From an uncultured Lachnospiraceae bacterium (lineage in GTDB: Bacteria; Bacillota; Clostridia; Lachnospirales; Lachnospiraceae), in assembly GCA_945919795.1 (NCBI GenBank), contig CAMEJJ010000013.1, forward strand, positions 18,347-82,346: 64,000 nucleotides of DNA, read 5' to 3'. A model generated the notes under the pieces. That model saw only the letters and a list, made by a program, of their open reading frames with translations, did not search any database and was not told the DNA's origin. Made by a program: the position numbers and the translations under genes. Each line of letters starts with the position of its first letter. Position 1 is the stretch's first letter. Of this stretch, positions 31,888 through 40,983 are shown piece by piece.

Positions 31888-34182
31888 ATGCAATTTCCGA
31901 GTAGTTATTTTGAAGATGAAGTCAGAGACGGATTTTACGTATCCGGTATGATGAAGCGGGCCTGGGCGGCACAGTTGGAGGTGCTGGAAGATATCGACAA
32001 GGTCTGTAAAAAACACAATATTAAATATTTTGCAGAATGGGGGACCATGCTCGGTGCTATTCGCCATGGCGGGTTTGTGCCGTGGGATGATGACATGGAT
32101 ATCGGCATGCTTCGGGAGGATTATGAAAAATTCTGCAGGGTTGCCTTGGATGATTTGCCGGAAATCTATGAATTACTCAATTTTGAACATTCCGATGATG
32201 ACGAATACAGATGTGATGACTATCTGACACGTGTATATACCGGAAACCGTATTCGTATGGACAAAGCATATCTGGAAAAATTTCATGGATTTCCATACGT
32301 GGCTGGGATGGATGTATTTCCGATAGATTATATGGCACCAACGCAAAAAGATGATGAAATGTTGTGTGAGCAGATTACCATATTAACGACCATTGCACAG
32401 AGTATTGATTTGATGGAGGGCGATGAGAAAGAGAAAACTCTGGAAGATTTAGAAGCGGTATTTGATACCAAATTTGATCGGAATCGTTCCTTGCGCAGGC
32501 AGATTTATATGCTCTCGGATAAATTGTGTGGCATGTTTTATGAAAAAGATGCTGAATATGTGACGAGTATGGCATTGCGCACGCAAAATGATTATAAAAT
32601 TCCGAAAAAATGCTACCAGGATGTTATGTATGTTCCTTTTGAGGTTACTACCATACCAATTCCGATTGGTTATGATACTATACTTAGCATTAAATATCAT
32701 GATTATATGAAGTCAGTACGGGATGGTGGAGCTCATGAATACCCTTTTTATAAACGGCAGGAAGATTTTTATGAGCAGTCACATGCACCTCTTTTAAAAA
32801 AATACTGTTTTTCCAAAGACGATTTGTGCCGGACAGAATCGGATGAAGCCGGCTCATTAAAGTCCATTGCACAGAATATGGTGCATATATTTGGTGCGGC
32901 ACATATAGATATGTGTCATTCTGCATTAACCGGAGATTGGCAGACTGTCGTAGCATTGTGTGAAGATTGTCAGGACGGAGCCATTGCACTGGGGACTAAA
33001 ATGGAAGAGGTAAAAGGTGAAGGTTTTGAAGCGGTAAAACTTTTGGAAGAGTATTGTGAGATTTTGTATAATATTCATGAAACAGTATTATCTGAAGGAG
33101 ATGTTGACGGAACCATTCTGAAGGATATATTGGATGATATTTTAAAACGCATGACGTCAGGGATTGATAAGCAGTTGTTATCGAAAAAAGAAGTCGTATT
33201 TCTGCCCTTTAAAGGGGAAACATGGAATGCGATGGAAAGTGTATGGAATGCTGCGATACAGGATGAAAATACAGATGTATATGTCATTCCGCTTCCCTAT
33301 TATGATAAAAATTTGGATGGTTCAATGGGGGGCATGCATTTTGACCTAAGCGCATATCCGAAAGATTTGACAATAACCGATTATAATACGTTTGATTTTG
33401 GATTGCACAGACCAGATGTGATTTTCTTTCAAAATCCTTATGATGAATATAATGCAACCATAACAGTACCTCCGTTCTTTTATGCTAAGAACTTAAAGAA
33501 TTACACAGATAATCTGGTTTATATTCCTTATTTTTTGATTGACGAAATAAAGCCTTCCGATGAAAGGGCGGTTAAGACACTGGAATATTTTTGTACGGTT
33601 CCGGGGGTTGTACATGCCGACCGGGTGATTGTCCAGTCAGAACAGATGAAGAATACCTATGTAAATGCATTGACCGAATTTGCCGGAGCAGATACAAAAT
33701 CAATCTGGGAAGATAAAATTTGTGGTTTGGGCTCGCCGATACAGGATTCTTTGTGCAAAGAAACAGATAGAGACAATTTGCCTAAAGACTGGCAGCGTGT
33801 TTTATATGATGCTGAGGGGAAAAAGAAGAAAGCTGTTTTATATGCTACCGGACTGGGTACGCTGCTGGAACACGAAGAAAAGATGCTGGAAAAAATAGAA
33901 AAGACCTTTGCGGTGTTTCAGGAACAAAAGGATATTGCTTTAATATGGCGTCCGCATCCCGGAATTCGGTCGGCAATTGAAAAGACAAATCCCAAATTGT
34001 GGAAAAAATATCAGGCGCTTCAGGAAAAGTATTGCTCCGGCGGCTGGGGAATTTTTGATGATACACCTGATGCTTCATCCCTGATTTCACTGTATGATGC
34101 GTATTATGGGGATACTTCCGACCTGGTGCAAGCGTTTAAAAAGCTTGGATTGCCGGTGATGATACAAAATATTTCGATTTAA
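31888..34182 (+). CDS. LicD domain fused to CDP-glycerol-transferase-like domain
   Basis: 764 residues, two enzymes in one chain. Residues of about 25-250 are a LicD phosphotransferase domain: IKYFAEWGTMLGAIRHGGF then PWDDDMDIGM, with the metal-binding acidic cluster. LicD proteins move phosphocholine, or an alditol phosphate, from a CDP-carrier to a sugar. A helical linker of about 100 residues follows, then about 405-764 match the protein at 8840 along its length (LIWRPHP, AYYGDTSDLVQ). An AAAGAGGATG ribosome site precedes the ATG. It lies just upstream of the small flagellin gene; its paralogue lies just downstream of the large flagellin gene. A flagellin-decorating role is inferred. Confidence 0.82.
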   Translation: MQFPSSYFEDEVRDGFYVSGMMKRAWAAQLEVLEDIDKVCKKHNIKYFAEWGTMLGAIRHGGFVPWDDDMDIGMLREDYEKFCRVALDDLPEIYELLNFEHSDDDEYRCDDYLTRVYTGNRIRMDKAYLEKFHGFPYVAGMDVFPIDYMAPTQKDDEMLCEQITILTTIAQSIDLMEGDEKEKTLEDLEAVFDTKFDRNRSLRRQIYMLSDKLCGMFYEKDAEYVTSMALRTQNDYKIPKKCYQDVMYVPFEVTTIPIPIGYDTILSIKYHDYMKSVRDGGAHEYPFYKRQEDFYEQSHAPLLKKYCFSKDDLCRTESDEAGSLKSIAQNMVHIFGAAHIDMCHSALTGDWQTVVALCEDCQDGAIALGTKMEEVKGEGFEAVKLLEEYCEILYNIHETVLSEGDVDGTILKDILDDILKRMTSGIDKQLLSKKEVVFLPFKGETWNAMESVWNAAIQDENTDVYVIPLPYYDKNLDGSMGGMHFDLSAYPKDLTITDYNTFDFGLHRPDVIFFQNPYDEYNATITVPPFFYAKNLKNYTDNLVYIPYFLIDEIKPSDERAVKTLEYFCTVPGVVHADRVIVQSEQMKNTYVNALTEFAGADTKSIWEDKICGLGSPIQDSLCKETDRDNLPKDWQRVLYDAEGKKKKAVLYATGLGTLLEHEEKMLEKIEKTFAVFQEQKDIALIWRPHPGIRSAIEKTNPKLWKKYQALQEKYCSGGWGIFDDTPDASSLISLYDAYYGDTSDLVQAFKKLGLPVMIQNISI

Positions 34183-34215
34183 GAAAATTTTTTTGATAAA
34201 ATGATAAAAAAGGGG

Positions 34216-34242
34216 TTAAGTATTTTAAATCTGCTCCGATAT
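34216..34242 (+). promoter_or_regulatory. FliA/SigD-type promoter of the small flagellin gene
   Basis: TTAA (34216-34219), exactly 15 bases, TCCGATAT (34235-34242), the same architecture as the large flagellin promoter. The leader that follows is about 128 bases. Confidence 0.85.
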
Positions 34243-34336
34243 ATAATACAAGTAAAACAAATTACTTTAAACAGTAATCATAAAGGGTGGAAGAAGCGTA
34301 CGGTCAGAAGCTTTATATGATTACACCAAACTATTA

Positions 34337-34370
34337 GTCGCATGGAGGCGACGTTAAATTCAAGGAGGAA
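34337..34370 (+). promoter_or_regulatory. Flagellin leader with CsrA-type hairpin and GGA-bearing ribosome site
   Basis: A perfect five-pair stem GTCGC (34337-34341) / GCGAC (34348-34352) shows ATGGAG in its loop. The ribosome site CAAGGAGGAA follows at 34361-34370 and contains further GGA triplets. This two-site layout, one upstream hairpin and one site over the Shine-Dalgarno sequence, is how CsrA represses hag in Bacillus subtilis. Confidence 0.65.
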
Positions 34371-34376
34371 TGTATT

Positions 34377-35189
34377 ATGGTAGTACAACACAATATGAGA
34401 GCGCTCAACTCAAACAGAATGTTAGGTTTAACAGCAAGCGCACAGACAAAGTCAACTGAAAAATTATCTTCTGGTTATAGAATTAACCGTGCAGCAGATG
34501 ATGCAGCAGGTTTATCTATTTCAGAATCAATGAGACGCCAGATCAGAGGTCTTACACAGGCTTCCAGAAACGCACAGGATGGTATCTCATTTGCACAGAC
34601 AGCTGAAGGTGCATTATCTGAAGTTCAGGATATGTTACAGCGTATGAACGAATTGTTAGTTCAGGCTGCAAATGGAACAAACAGCTCTACACAGATCACC
34701 TATATCAACGACGAAATTTCACAGTTGAACACAGAAATCAATCGTATCGGTAGTGATACAACATTCAATGGTCAGAAGATTTTCAACAGCAAGGCAAGAG
34801 CTATATTCGTTGGAGCAGAATCAAAAGATCAGAATATTTCGATTACAGCACATACATTAACAGCTTCAGGTGTTGTTGGTGGTACTGCAATTAAGATTTC
34901 TACAAACTCAGGTGCAAAAACAGCTATTGCTAATGTTAAAGCAGGTCTTGAGAAGATTTCTTCTTGGAGATCAGAGCTTGGTGCTAAACAGAACCGTTTA
35001 GAGCACACAATCAACAACCTGGACAACGTAGTTGAAAATACTACAGCAGCTGAATCTCGTATCCGTGATACAGATATGGCTACAGAGATGGTTAAATTCA
35101 GCAACGCAAACATCCTTGCTCAGGCAGGTCAGTCAATGCTTGCTCAGTCTAACCAGGCTAACCAGGGCGTATTATCTTTACTTCAGTAA
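34377..35189 (+). CDS. hag: Flagellin, small form (270 aa)
   Basis: Minimal flagellin consisting almost only of D0/D1. The N-terminal part has MVVQHNMRALNSNRMLG, STEKLSSGYRINRAADDAA and QTAEGALSEVQDML. The C-terminal part has NRLEHTINNLDNVVENTT, ESRIRDTDMATEMVKFS, and ILAQAGQSMLAQSNQAN. Only about 50 residues lie between the two. The codon choice (many GCA, ACA, CAG and CTT, few rare codons) looks tuned for high expression, and the ribosome site is strong. It has its own FliA promoter and terminator, so it is a single-gene unit. Probably the main filament protein. Confidence 0.97.
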   Translation: MVVQHNMRALNSNRMLGLTASAQTKSTEKLSSGYRINRAADDAAGLSISESMRRQIRGLTQASRNAQDGISFAQTAEGALSEVQDMLQRMNELLVQAANGTNSSTQITYINDEISQLNTEINRIGSDTTFNGQKIFNSKARAIFVGAESKDQNISITAHTLTASGVVGGTAIKISTNSGAKTAIANVKAGLEKISSWRSELGAKQNRLEHTINNLDNVVENTTAAESRIRDTDMATEMVKFSNANILAQAGQSMLAQSNQANQGVLSLLQ

Positions 35190-35213
35190 GATAGGGCGTA
35201 ATCTTAACTACCT

Positions 35214-35244
35214 AGGGTCGGAATTATATTCCGACCCTTTTTTA
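35214..35244 (+). terminator. Intrinsic terminator after the small flagellin gene
   Basis: A perfect ten-pair stem AGGGTCGGAA/TTCCGACCCT (35214-35223 with 35229-35238) followed by TTTTTT. Confidence 0.93.
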
Positions 35245-35375
35245 TGCGATCGGAGCAAGGGATTCATGTCAGCATGAAAATCCATTTTTCATCACTTATC
35301 TGACCAGTGCTTTTTCGAATTGTAGAAAAATAGGAGAAACTATGGTAGAGTATTGTTTAGATGGGAGGTTCTGCC

Positions 35376-36548
35376 ATGGGAAAAGTATTGTATTTGCAGT
35401 GGGATTGTTTCGGCGAGGAATATATTTGTGCGAGTTTTCAAAAAGCAGGATTGCAGGTGGAGATGTATCCTTTGCCATACGGAAAGGTCAGCATGCGCCG
35501 CGATGAAGCATTTGAAAACAACTTGACAGAACATCTTTTGGGTGGAGAATACGAATTTGTATTTTCATTTAATTTTTTTCCGGCAGTTGCGATAGCTTCC
35601 AATAAGGCAAATGTGAAATATGTTTCCTGGACCTATGACAGTCCGTTTATGTATTTGTATTCCACGACGATTAAGCTGCCGACAAATGTGGCATTTTGCT
35701 TTGACAATGCAGTTGTTAACGAACTAAGAAGTAAGGATGTGAAAACGATTCATTATCTTCCCATGGCTGCACCGGTGGATTTGTATGATCAGATGTACTG
35801 TGGTTTTTCGAAAAGGACGGAATATGGATCGGATATATCTTTTGTCGGCTCCATGTATACAGAGGCTCGTCAGGATTTGATGAAAAATCTGAGAGGAGTT
35901 GCGCCACAGGTACAGCAATTTTTGGAGACGTTGATTCAACTTCAGCTTCAATCCTATGCTGTACCGATTTTGGAGAAATTTCTAAATCCCGGTATACTGG
36001 CAGAATTGCAGAATGTATGTCCGATAGAAATAGATCCGGATGAAATGCAATCGGAAGCCTGGATGTATGCAAATTATTTTCTGGCTCGTGAAACAACGGC
36101 AAGAGAGCGGACGCAGATTATAAGTGCTTTATCTGAAAGATATTCGCTCAAGCTATATACACCGGAAGCAACACCGAATATTCCCGGAGCAGATAATCAG
36201 GGACCGGTGGATTATTGTGATGGAATGCCTTATGTTTTCAAAAATTCCAAGATAAATTTAAATATTTCATTAAAAAGTATCTATTCGGGAATTCCATTAA
36301 GAGCTTTTGACATTATGGGATGCGGTGGTTTTCTGATTTCTGATTTTCAGGCAGACTTCAATGGCTTGTTTGTTCCGGATGAAGATTATGTTTTCTATAC
36401 AACGCCTGAAGATTTGTATGCGAAGGTAGATTATTATCTGGAGCATGAAGACCAAAGAAAAAGGATTGCTGCAAACGGGTATGCAAAGGTGAAAGAAAAG
36501 CACACGTATGACATACGTGTGCAGGAAATATTAAGGAAATTAAATTAG
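35376..36548 (+). CDS. DUF3880/CgeB-like glycosyltransferase
   Basis: 390 residues from ATG 35376, 7 bases after GGGAGG; the ATG at 35361 lies at the ribosome site. The N-terminal half fits DUF3880 (GKVLYLQWDCFGEEYICAS, FVFSFNFFPAVAIAS, YVSWTYDSP). The C-terminal half is a GT-B tail (INLNISLKSIYSGIPLRAFD, IMGCGGFLISDFQ) of the CgeB/spore-protein-like type. Such proteins occur next to flagellin genes in related Clostridia, where glycan attachment is suspected (inference). Its stop overlaps the stop of the convergent gene by 9 bases. Confidence 0.83.
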   Translation: MGKVLYLQWDCFGEEYICASFQKAGLQVEMYPLPYGKVSMRRDEAFENNLTEHLLGGEYEFVFSFNFFPAVAIASNKANVKYVSWTYDSPFMYLYSTTIKLPTNVAFCFDNAVVNELRSKDVKTIHYLPMAAPVDLYDQMYCGFSKRTEYGSDISFVGSMYTEARQDLMKNLRGVAPQVQQFLETLIQLQLQSYAVPILEKFLNPGILAELQNVCPIEIDPDEMQSEAWMYANYFLARETTARERTQIISALSERYSLKLYTPEATPNIPGADNQGPVDYCDGMPYVFKNSKINLNISLKSIYSGIPLRAFDIMGCGGFLISDFQADFNGLFVPDEDYVFYTTPEDLYAKVDYYLEHEDQRKRIAANGYAKVKEKHTYDIRVQEILRKLN

Positions 36549-37595
36549 AAGTTCTTTTAACTTTTTTTGTGCCGGAGCATAATCGCCGCATTTTTGAAAC
36601 ATAACTGCGGCGGTTTTTATATCGCCTAATGCTTCATATAAGATTCCGATACGATAGTAGGGAAGGTAGCTGTTAGCACCTTCCTTATTGCATTTGGGGG
36701 CCTGAATGGCTTTTAAATATTCGCTGACTGCTTCAACATATCTCCCAAGATTCGTATATACATGTCCCATTAACAAAAGAAAATCTGAAGTGTCACAGAG
36801 TTCATGGTAATGAGGAAGGATTTGTAAAGCTTCTTCACTGCGATGTAATTCATTGAGGCAGTTTATCCAACCGTTAACCAAAGATCTGCCGGCTGTGGAA
36901 GAGTAGTTGATGTCTTGATCTAAGGCTTTTTGATAATAACTTAGAGCAACTTCATATTGTTCCAGATCATAATAGGATTGACCGGTTTGAAAATTTAGAT
37001 AAGCGTCATCCGGATTGGTTTTGAGAGCCTGTTTTAAAATGCGGATGTTTCGCTCGTTTTTTGCTTTTAATCTTTCTTCGTTATCAAAGTATCCATCGTG
37101 TAAAATGGAAATAGAAACAGGAAATGTTTGGTATTCGCGCTTTGAAACGGGGACAATCTGCTCATGAATTGGAAGGGAATAATAAAAATAATTTTTGTTA
37201 AAAAATCGCTCAATAAGGCTGGTGTAAGTGTAGTTATCTTTACTGGATCCATACAAATCATGGCGGGTAATTTCACCGATGGATTCCTTGTTGGAATGTG
37301 TAAATGAAAGTAACTGCTGCATATCGAAGTCTTCTACATATTCATCGCAATCAATGACCAAAATCCAATCATGACTTGCTTTGGATATGGAAAAATTACG
37401 TGCCGCGGAAAAATCATCTTTCCATGTGAAATCATATATTTTATCTGTGTATTTTTCGGCAATCTTTTTTGTACTGTCATTTGAGCCTGTATCAACGAAG
37501 ATGATTTCGCAATCCATGGGTTTAAGTGCGCTTAAGCATTTATCCAAAGTGCGTTCTTCGTTTTTGGCAATTATACAAATTGAAATTGGATTCAT
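36540..37595 (-). CDS. Family 2 glycosyltransferase with TPR repeats
   Basis: 351 residues. GT-A part: MNPISICIIAKNEERTLDK, IIFVDTGSNDSTK, the DFSAARNFS and ASHDWILVIDCDEYV motifs (DCD metal site near residue 84). From about residue 190, three to four TPR-like helical repeats (DAYLNFQTGQSYYDLEQYE, NLGRYVEAVSEYLKAI) follow. This is the SunS-like GT2-TPR architecture, known for some members as glycosyltransferases that act on protein side chains. A tandem paralogue lies upstream at 37716. GGAG lies 8 bases before the ATG. Confidence 0.87.
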   Translation of the reverse strand: MNPISICIIAKNEERTLDKCLSALKPMDCEIIFVDTGSNDSTKKIAEKYTDKIYDFTWKDDFSAARNFSISKASHDWILVIDCDEYVEDFDMQQLLSFTHSNKESIGEITRHDLYGSSKDNYTYTSLIERFFNKNYFYYSLPIHEQIVPVSKREYQTFPVSISILHDGYFDNEERLKAKNERNIRILKQALKTNPDDAYLNFQTGQSYYDLEQYEVALSYYQKALDQDINYSSTAGRSLVNGWINCLNELHRSEEALQILPHYHELCDTSDFLLLMGHVYTNLGRYVEAVSEYLKAIQAPKCNKEGANSYLPYYRIGILYEALGDIKTAAVMFQKCGDYAPAQKKLKELLI

Positions 37596-37715
37596 AGGTT
37601 GTTCTCCGTTTTAGTTTTATTTTAAATGTGCTTGTAGTTTTGAACACTGCAATATCTCTGTATGATTCGAGATACTCTTATAATATTTCTTATACTTTGG
37701 ACTGATTAGTGTGTG

Positions 37716-38795
37716 CTATTTTTTTAACAGAGCCAGTCTCTTTAATGCCGGAGCATAATTGCCACATTTTTGATAGTGCCGGATTGCTGTATCTATATGT
37801 CCTGTGCATTCATAGATGACACCGAGATTGTACCAGGCGCGATAAGAATTGGCGCCTTCTACTTTGGCGAAATCAAATGTGGTTGCCTTGTTGAACTGGA
37901 CAATTGCCTCTTCGATAAATCCGTTGTTAAGATAAATAAGTCCCATCAGGAAAACAAAATCTGCACGATTTCCAAAAGTATCATAAATTCCTTCCAGTGT
38001 AAGTGCTTTATCATATTGTTTTAAATTGATTAAAGTGTATCCATATGAAACAACCATGGTACTGACATATCCGAGATTGGGATCGACATCTTCGGATAAA
38101 CCGAGATTGTAATAGTAATTTGCTGTTTTATAATCTTCAATCATGTAGTAGCTTTGACCTAATTGGAATAAGATATAGGGATCATTTGGGGTTTTGGCAA
38201 GTTCTGCCTTGAGCATGGTAATATTCCGCTCGGATTTTGCCTTTAGTTCTTCCGGGGTTCCGGCATATGACATATGATCTACAATAATGTTTACAGATTG
38301 ATAGTGATGTCCTTTTTTTGCATCATATGGATCCAGTTGTTCATGGATTGGACGGCAAAAATGGTATTCTGTACGATTGTACAAACGGGATGCTCGGTCG
38401 TTGGAAAGGTATTGGTTTTCGCCGAAACCACAGGTGTTGCTTTGAACAATATTGCCTATAATATCTTGTCTGCCATTAATATGGGTTTGTAATTCTCGTT
38501 CGTCCCATGTTGAAACATACTCATCGCTATCAATGCACAAAATCCAGTCATGGCTTGCTTTTTGAGCCGCAAAGTTTCTGGCTGCAGAAAAATCTTTTAT
38601 CCATTCAAAAAAGAAAATTTTATCTGTAAATGCTTTGCACATTTTGACTGTATTATCTGTAGAACCGGTATCCACAATGACAATTTCATGGTTGCCTGCG
38701 TCGGCATAGGGCTTGATATGTTCAAGACACTGTTTTAGCATGTCACATTCATTTTTTGTAATGATACATATAGAAATTAGCGTATTTTTATTCAT
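37716..38795 (-). CDS. Family 2 glycosyltransferase with TPR repeats, tandem paralogue
   Basis: 359 residues from ATG 38795 (MNKNTLISICIITKNE). The upstream in-frame starts give 31 extra residues with no homology to the paralogue, so I exclude them. It has the GT2 motifs IVIVDTGSTDNTVKM, DFSAARNFAAQKASHDW and CIDSDEYVS, then TPR-like repeats (PYILFQLGQSYYMIEDYK, YLNNGFIEEAIVQFNKAT). The close match to the gene at 36540, including length and repeat spacing, shows a tandem duplication. Probably both act on flagellin or another protein (inference). Confidence 0.87.
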   Translation of the reverse strand: MNKNTLISICIITKNECDMLKQCLEHIKPYADAGNHEIVIVDTGSTDNTVKMCKAFTDKIFFFEWIKDFSAARNFAAQKASHDWILCIDSDEYVSTWDERELQTHINGRQDIIGNIVQSNTCGFGENQYLSNDRASRLYNRTEYHFCRPIHEQLDPYDAKKGHHYQSVNIIVDHMSYAGTPEELKAKSERNITMLKAELAKTPNDPYILFQLGQSYYMIEDYKTANYYYNLGLSEDVDPNLGYVSTMVVSYGYTLINLKQYDKALTLEGIYDTFGNRADFVFLMGLIYLNNGFIEEAIVQFNKATTFDFAKVEGANSYRAWYNLGVIYECTGHIDTAIRHYQKCGNYAPALKRLALLKK

Positions 38796-38878
38796 ATTTC
38801 TCATCCCTTGTTTGTATGATTTCTTATCTCTTTTTGTATGAAATAGTACTTTTAACATCCATATCATGGTATAATTGT

Positions 38879-38920
38879 CATGGAGCAAAATTTCTTTTGC
38901 CTCCCAACATCATTATTATA
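38879..38920. repeat. Hairpin element, copy 1
   Basis: ATGGAGCAAAATTTC, TTTTGCCTCC, then CAACATCAT. The same arrangement occurs at 43228-43260. It lies between the divergent GT2-TPR gene and the next plus-strand glycosyltransferase gene. Confidence 0.5.
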
Positions 38921-39023
38921 TCAGTTATAAAATATTGTGTCGAGAATAGATGTTTTATCTGAATAATATAAAAGATTTGTTGTATGATTTTTATGGTTGA
39001 TAAAAAAAGAAACGGAGATAACG

Positions 39024-40982
39024 ATGGAGCAGGAATTGATTAGTGTGATAATACCAACCTATAATCGGATGCATACGTTGCCGCGTTCTGTGGGGAGTGT
39101 ACTGCAGCAGACTTATAAAAATTTCGAACTGATTATTATTGATGATTGTTCGACAGATGAAACAAAGCGATATATTGATTCGCTGGAAGATACAAGAATT
39201 CGTTATTTTCGAAATGAAAAGAATTTGGGAGCCGCTGAATCGCGTAATGTTGGAGCAGAGTTAGCAAGTGGTAATTATTTGGCATTTCAAGATTCTGATG
39301 ATGAGTGGTTGCCCGACAAGTTAATGGTTTTATATGAGACATTAAAAAGGGATGTGTCGGGTGCCGGAGCAATCTATCACGAGATGCAGGAAATAGGAGG
39401 AAAAGAAGAAATCATTCCGTCAAGAAGTATACCTGCAGATGTTAAGCAAGGGGATATCTTTTCTTTTATGCTGTTGTATCCGTTAATTGGTATACCGGCG
39501 ACTTTGATGAAAAAAGAAATTTTTCGGGAAATTGGTGGATTTAATTCAAAGTTGGGAAGCTTGGAAGACTATGAATTCTTTTTGCGAATGGCAAAAAGGC
39601 ATACTATCTTATTTGTTTCTCAGCCATTCATAAAAATTTATGATTCTGCTGATAGTGTGAACAAGCGATGGAAGGATAAAATTGATACAGAAATTTATGT
39701 GTTGGAAGAATTTTATTCCGATTTCTTGAAATATGATTTATTGCAAAAGAAAATAGAGCTTGTTCACATGCAGGCAACGAACTATGATTGTGAAGAATAC
39801 TTTTATCACAAAATATTAGAATTGTGTAAAGTCGGAGATACAGATCGGAGTGCTAAACTGCTTGATTGTTTGGAGAGGGCGGATGTAAAGAAAGAAAATA
39901 ATTGTAGTGATAAAGGAAATTATTATCGTGAGGTAATGGATCATCTACTACACGTAGTGGACAGCTTATCTAGATTACAAAATAACATTGCCATGAATCC
40001 GGCAATGTTATCTCAAAACTATTTGGCAATTTTCGATGCTGTGTGCGATACAGCGAGAGATATGACGGGATATTGTGAATTTGGTGATCATCCGGTTATA
40101 CAAAGAAATGAAATGGAAGCCTTGCATGAAAAGCTTTCTGCTTCAAAAGGAAATGCAATTGTACTAAAGCAGTTGTTGGATGAACTTCTTTTGAATCTTA
40201 AGAAGCTGTTGGTGCAAATTGGTTCAACTCAATATATTTGTGGCGCGTGTGGTTCGGAAGTAAAAATGCTGCCACTTTCTCCGTACAGAAAAGTTATGCG
40301 AGAGTTTTTTGGGTTTCAGAATGAAAAAGTGCACTTTATTTTTGAAAAGGAAGATTGTGATTGTTGTCCTGTGTGTGGTTCGGATACCGAAACGCGCTTT
40401 CTCATGAATTTTATGGAAGATATTCAATCTGAAAACGGAGAGATATTAAAGGTTGCCTGTGAAAACGGAGCAAAGTGGAATTTATCTGATGCTATCGTTC
40501 AAAAAAATAACAATATTGATGAAATTCTGCAAAGATATTTGGAAATCAGAGATAATGCGGAATATGTGGTTTTGCAGGATGACCTTTCTGATATGGAAGC
40601 AGAAGCGTGTGCAATGAATGAGAATAGGGTAGATGTTTTGATTTGCCCCAATATATTGGAATATATCGCTGCTCCTGATGTAGTTATGGGATATATAAGG
40701 AATCATATCAAGGATAATGGGGTGGCTATCATTACAATTGGTGCTTTGTATGATGAAGAAATGGAAGTGAAAGGAAATTGCGATGGTGGCAGCAAAAAAG
40801 GCTGGAAAGCATTTGGACTATATAATTCTGTTCGAGGATTCTCAGAGCAACAGTTGCAACATCTTTTCGAAGAAAACGGATTTGTTTCCACAATTGTAGA
40901 CAGCAATTGGTTTGGTTTGGAACTATATAATCAGATGGCGTTTCCACAGATGGCAAGGGTTTATATGCTTCAAGAAAAATAA
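39024..40982 (+). CDS. Glycosyltransferase 2 fused to Cys-rich and methyltransferase-like domains
   Basis: 652 residues from ATG 39024 (GGAG 7 bases upstream). Residues 1-220 are GT-A: VIIPTYNRMHTLPRSVGSV, LIIIDDCSTDETK, FQDSDDEWLPD. A helical middle follows, then two CxxC pairs about 50 residues apart (ICGACGSEV and DCCPVCGSDT), which look like a zinc ribbon. The last 150 residues resemble a degenerate class I methyltransferase (VLICPNILEYIAAPDVVMG, then a closing strand set), but the SAM-binding glycine motif is not clear. A multi-domain glycan enzyme, substrate unknown. It is convergent with the regulator gene at 40984. Confidence 0.78.
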   Translation: MEQELISVIIPTYNRMHTLPRSVGSVLQQTYKNFELIIIDDCSTDETKRYIDSLEDTRIRYFRNEKNLGAAESRNVGAELASGNYLAFQDSDDEWLPDKLMVLYETLKRDVSGAGAIYHEMQEIGGKEEIIPSRSIPADVKQGDIFSFMLLYPLIGIPATLMKKEIFREIGGFNSKLGSLEDYEFFLRMAKRHTILFVSQPFIKIYDSADSVNKRWKDKIDTEIYVLEEFYSDFLKYDLLQKKIELVHMQATNYDCEEYFYHKILELCKVGDTDRSAKLLDCLERADVKKENNCSDKGNYYREVMDHLLHVVDSLSRLQNNIAMNPAMLSQNYLAIFDAVCDTARDMTGYCEFGDHPVIQRNEMEALHEKLSASKGNAIVLKQLLDELLLNLKKLLVQIGSTQYICGACGSEVKMLPLSPYRKVMREFFGFQNEKVHFIFEKEDCDCCPVCGSDTETRFLMNFMEDIQSENGEILKVACENGAKWNLSDAIVQKNNNIDEILQRYLEIRDNAEYVVLQDDLSDMEAEACAMNENRVDVLICPNILEYIAAPDVVMGYIRNHIKDNGVAIITIGALYDEEMEVKGNCDGGSKKGWKAFGLYNSVRGFSEQQLQHLFEENGFVSTIVDSNWFGLELYNQMAFPQMARVYMLQEK

Positions 40983-40983
40983 C

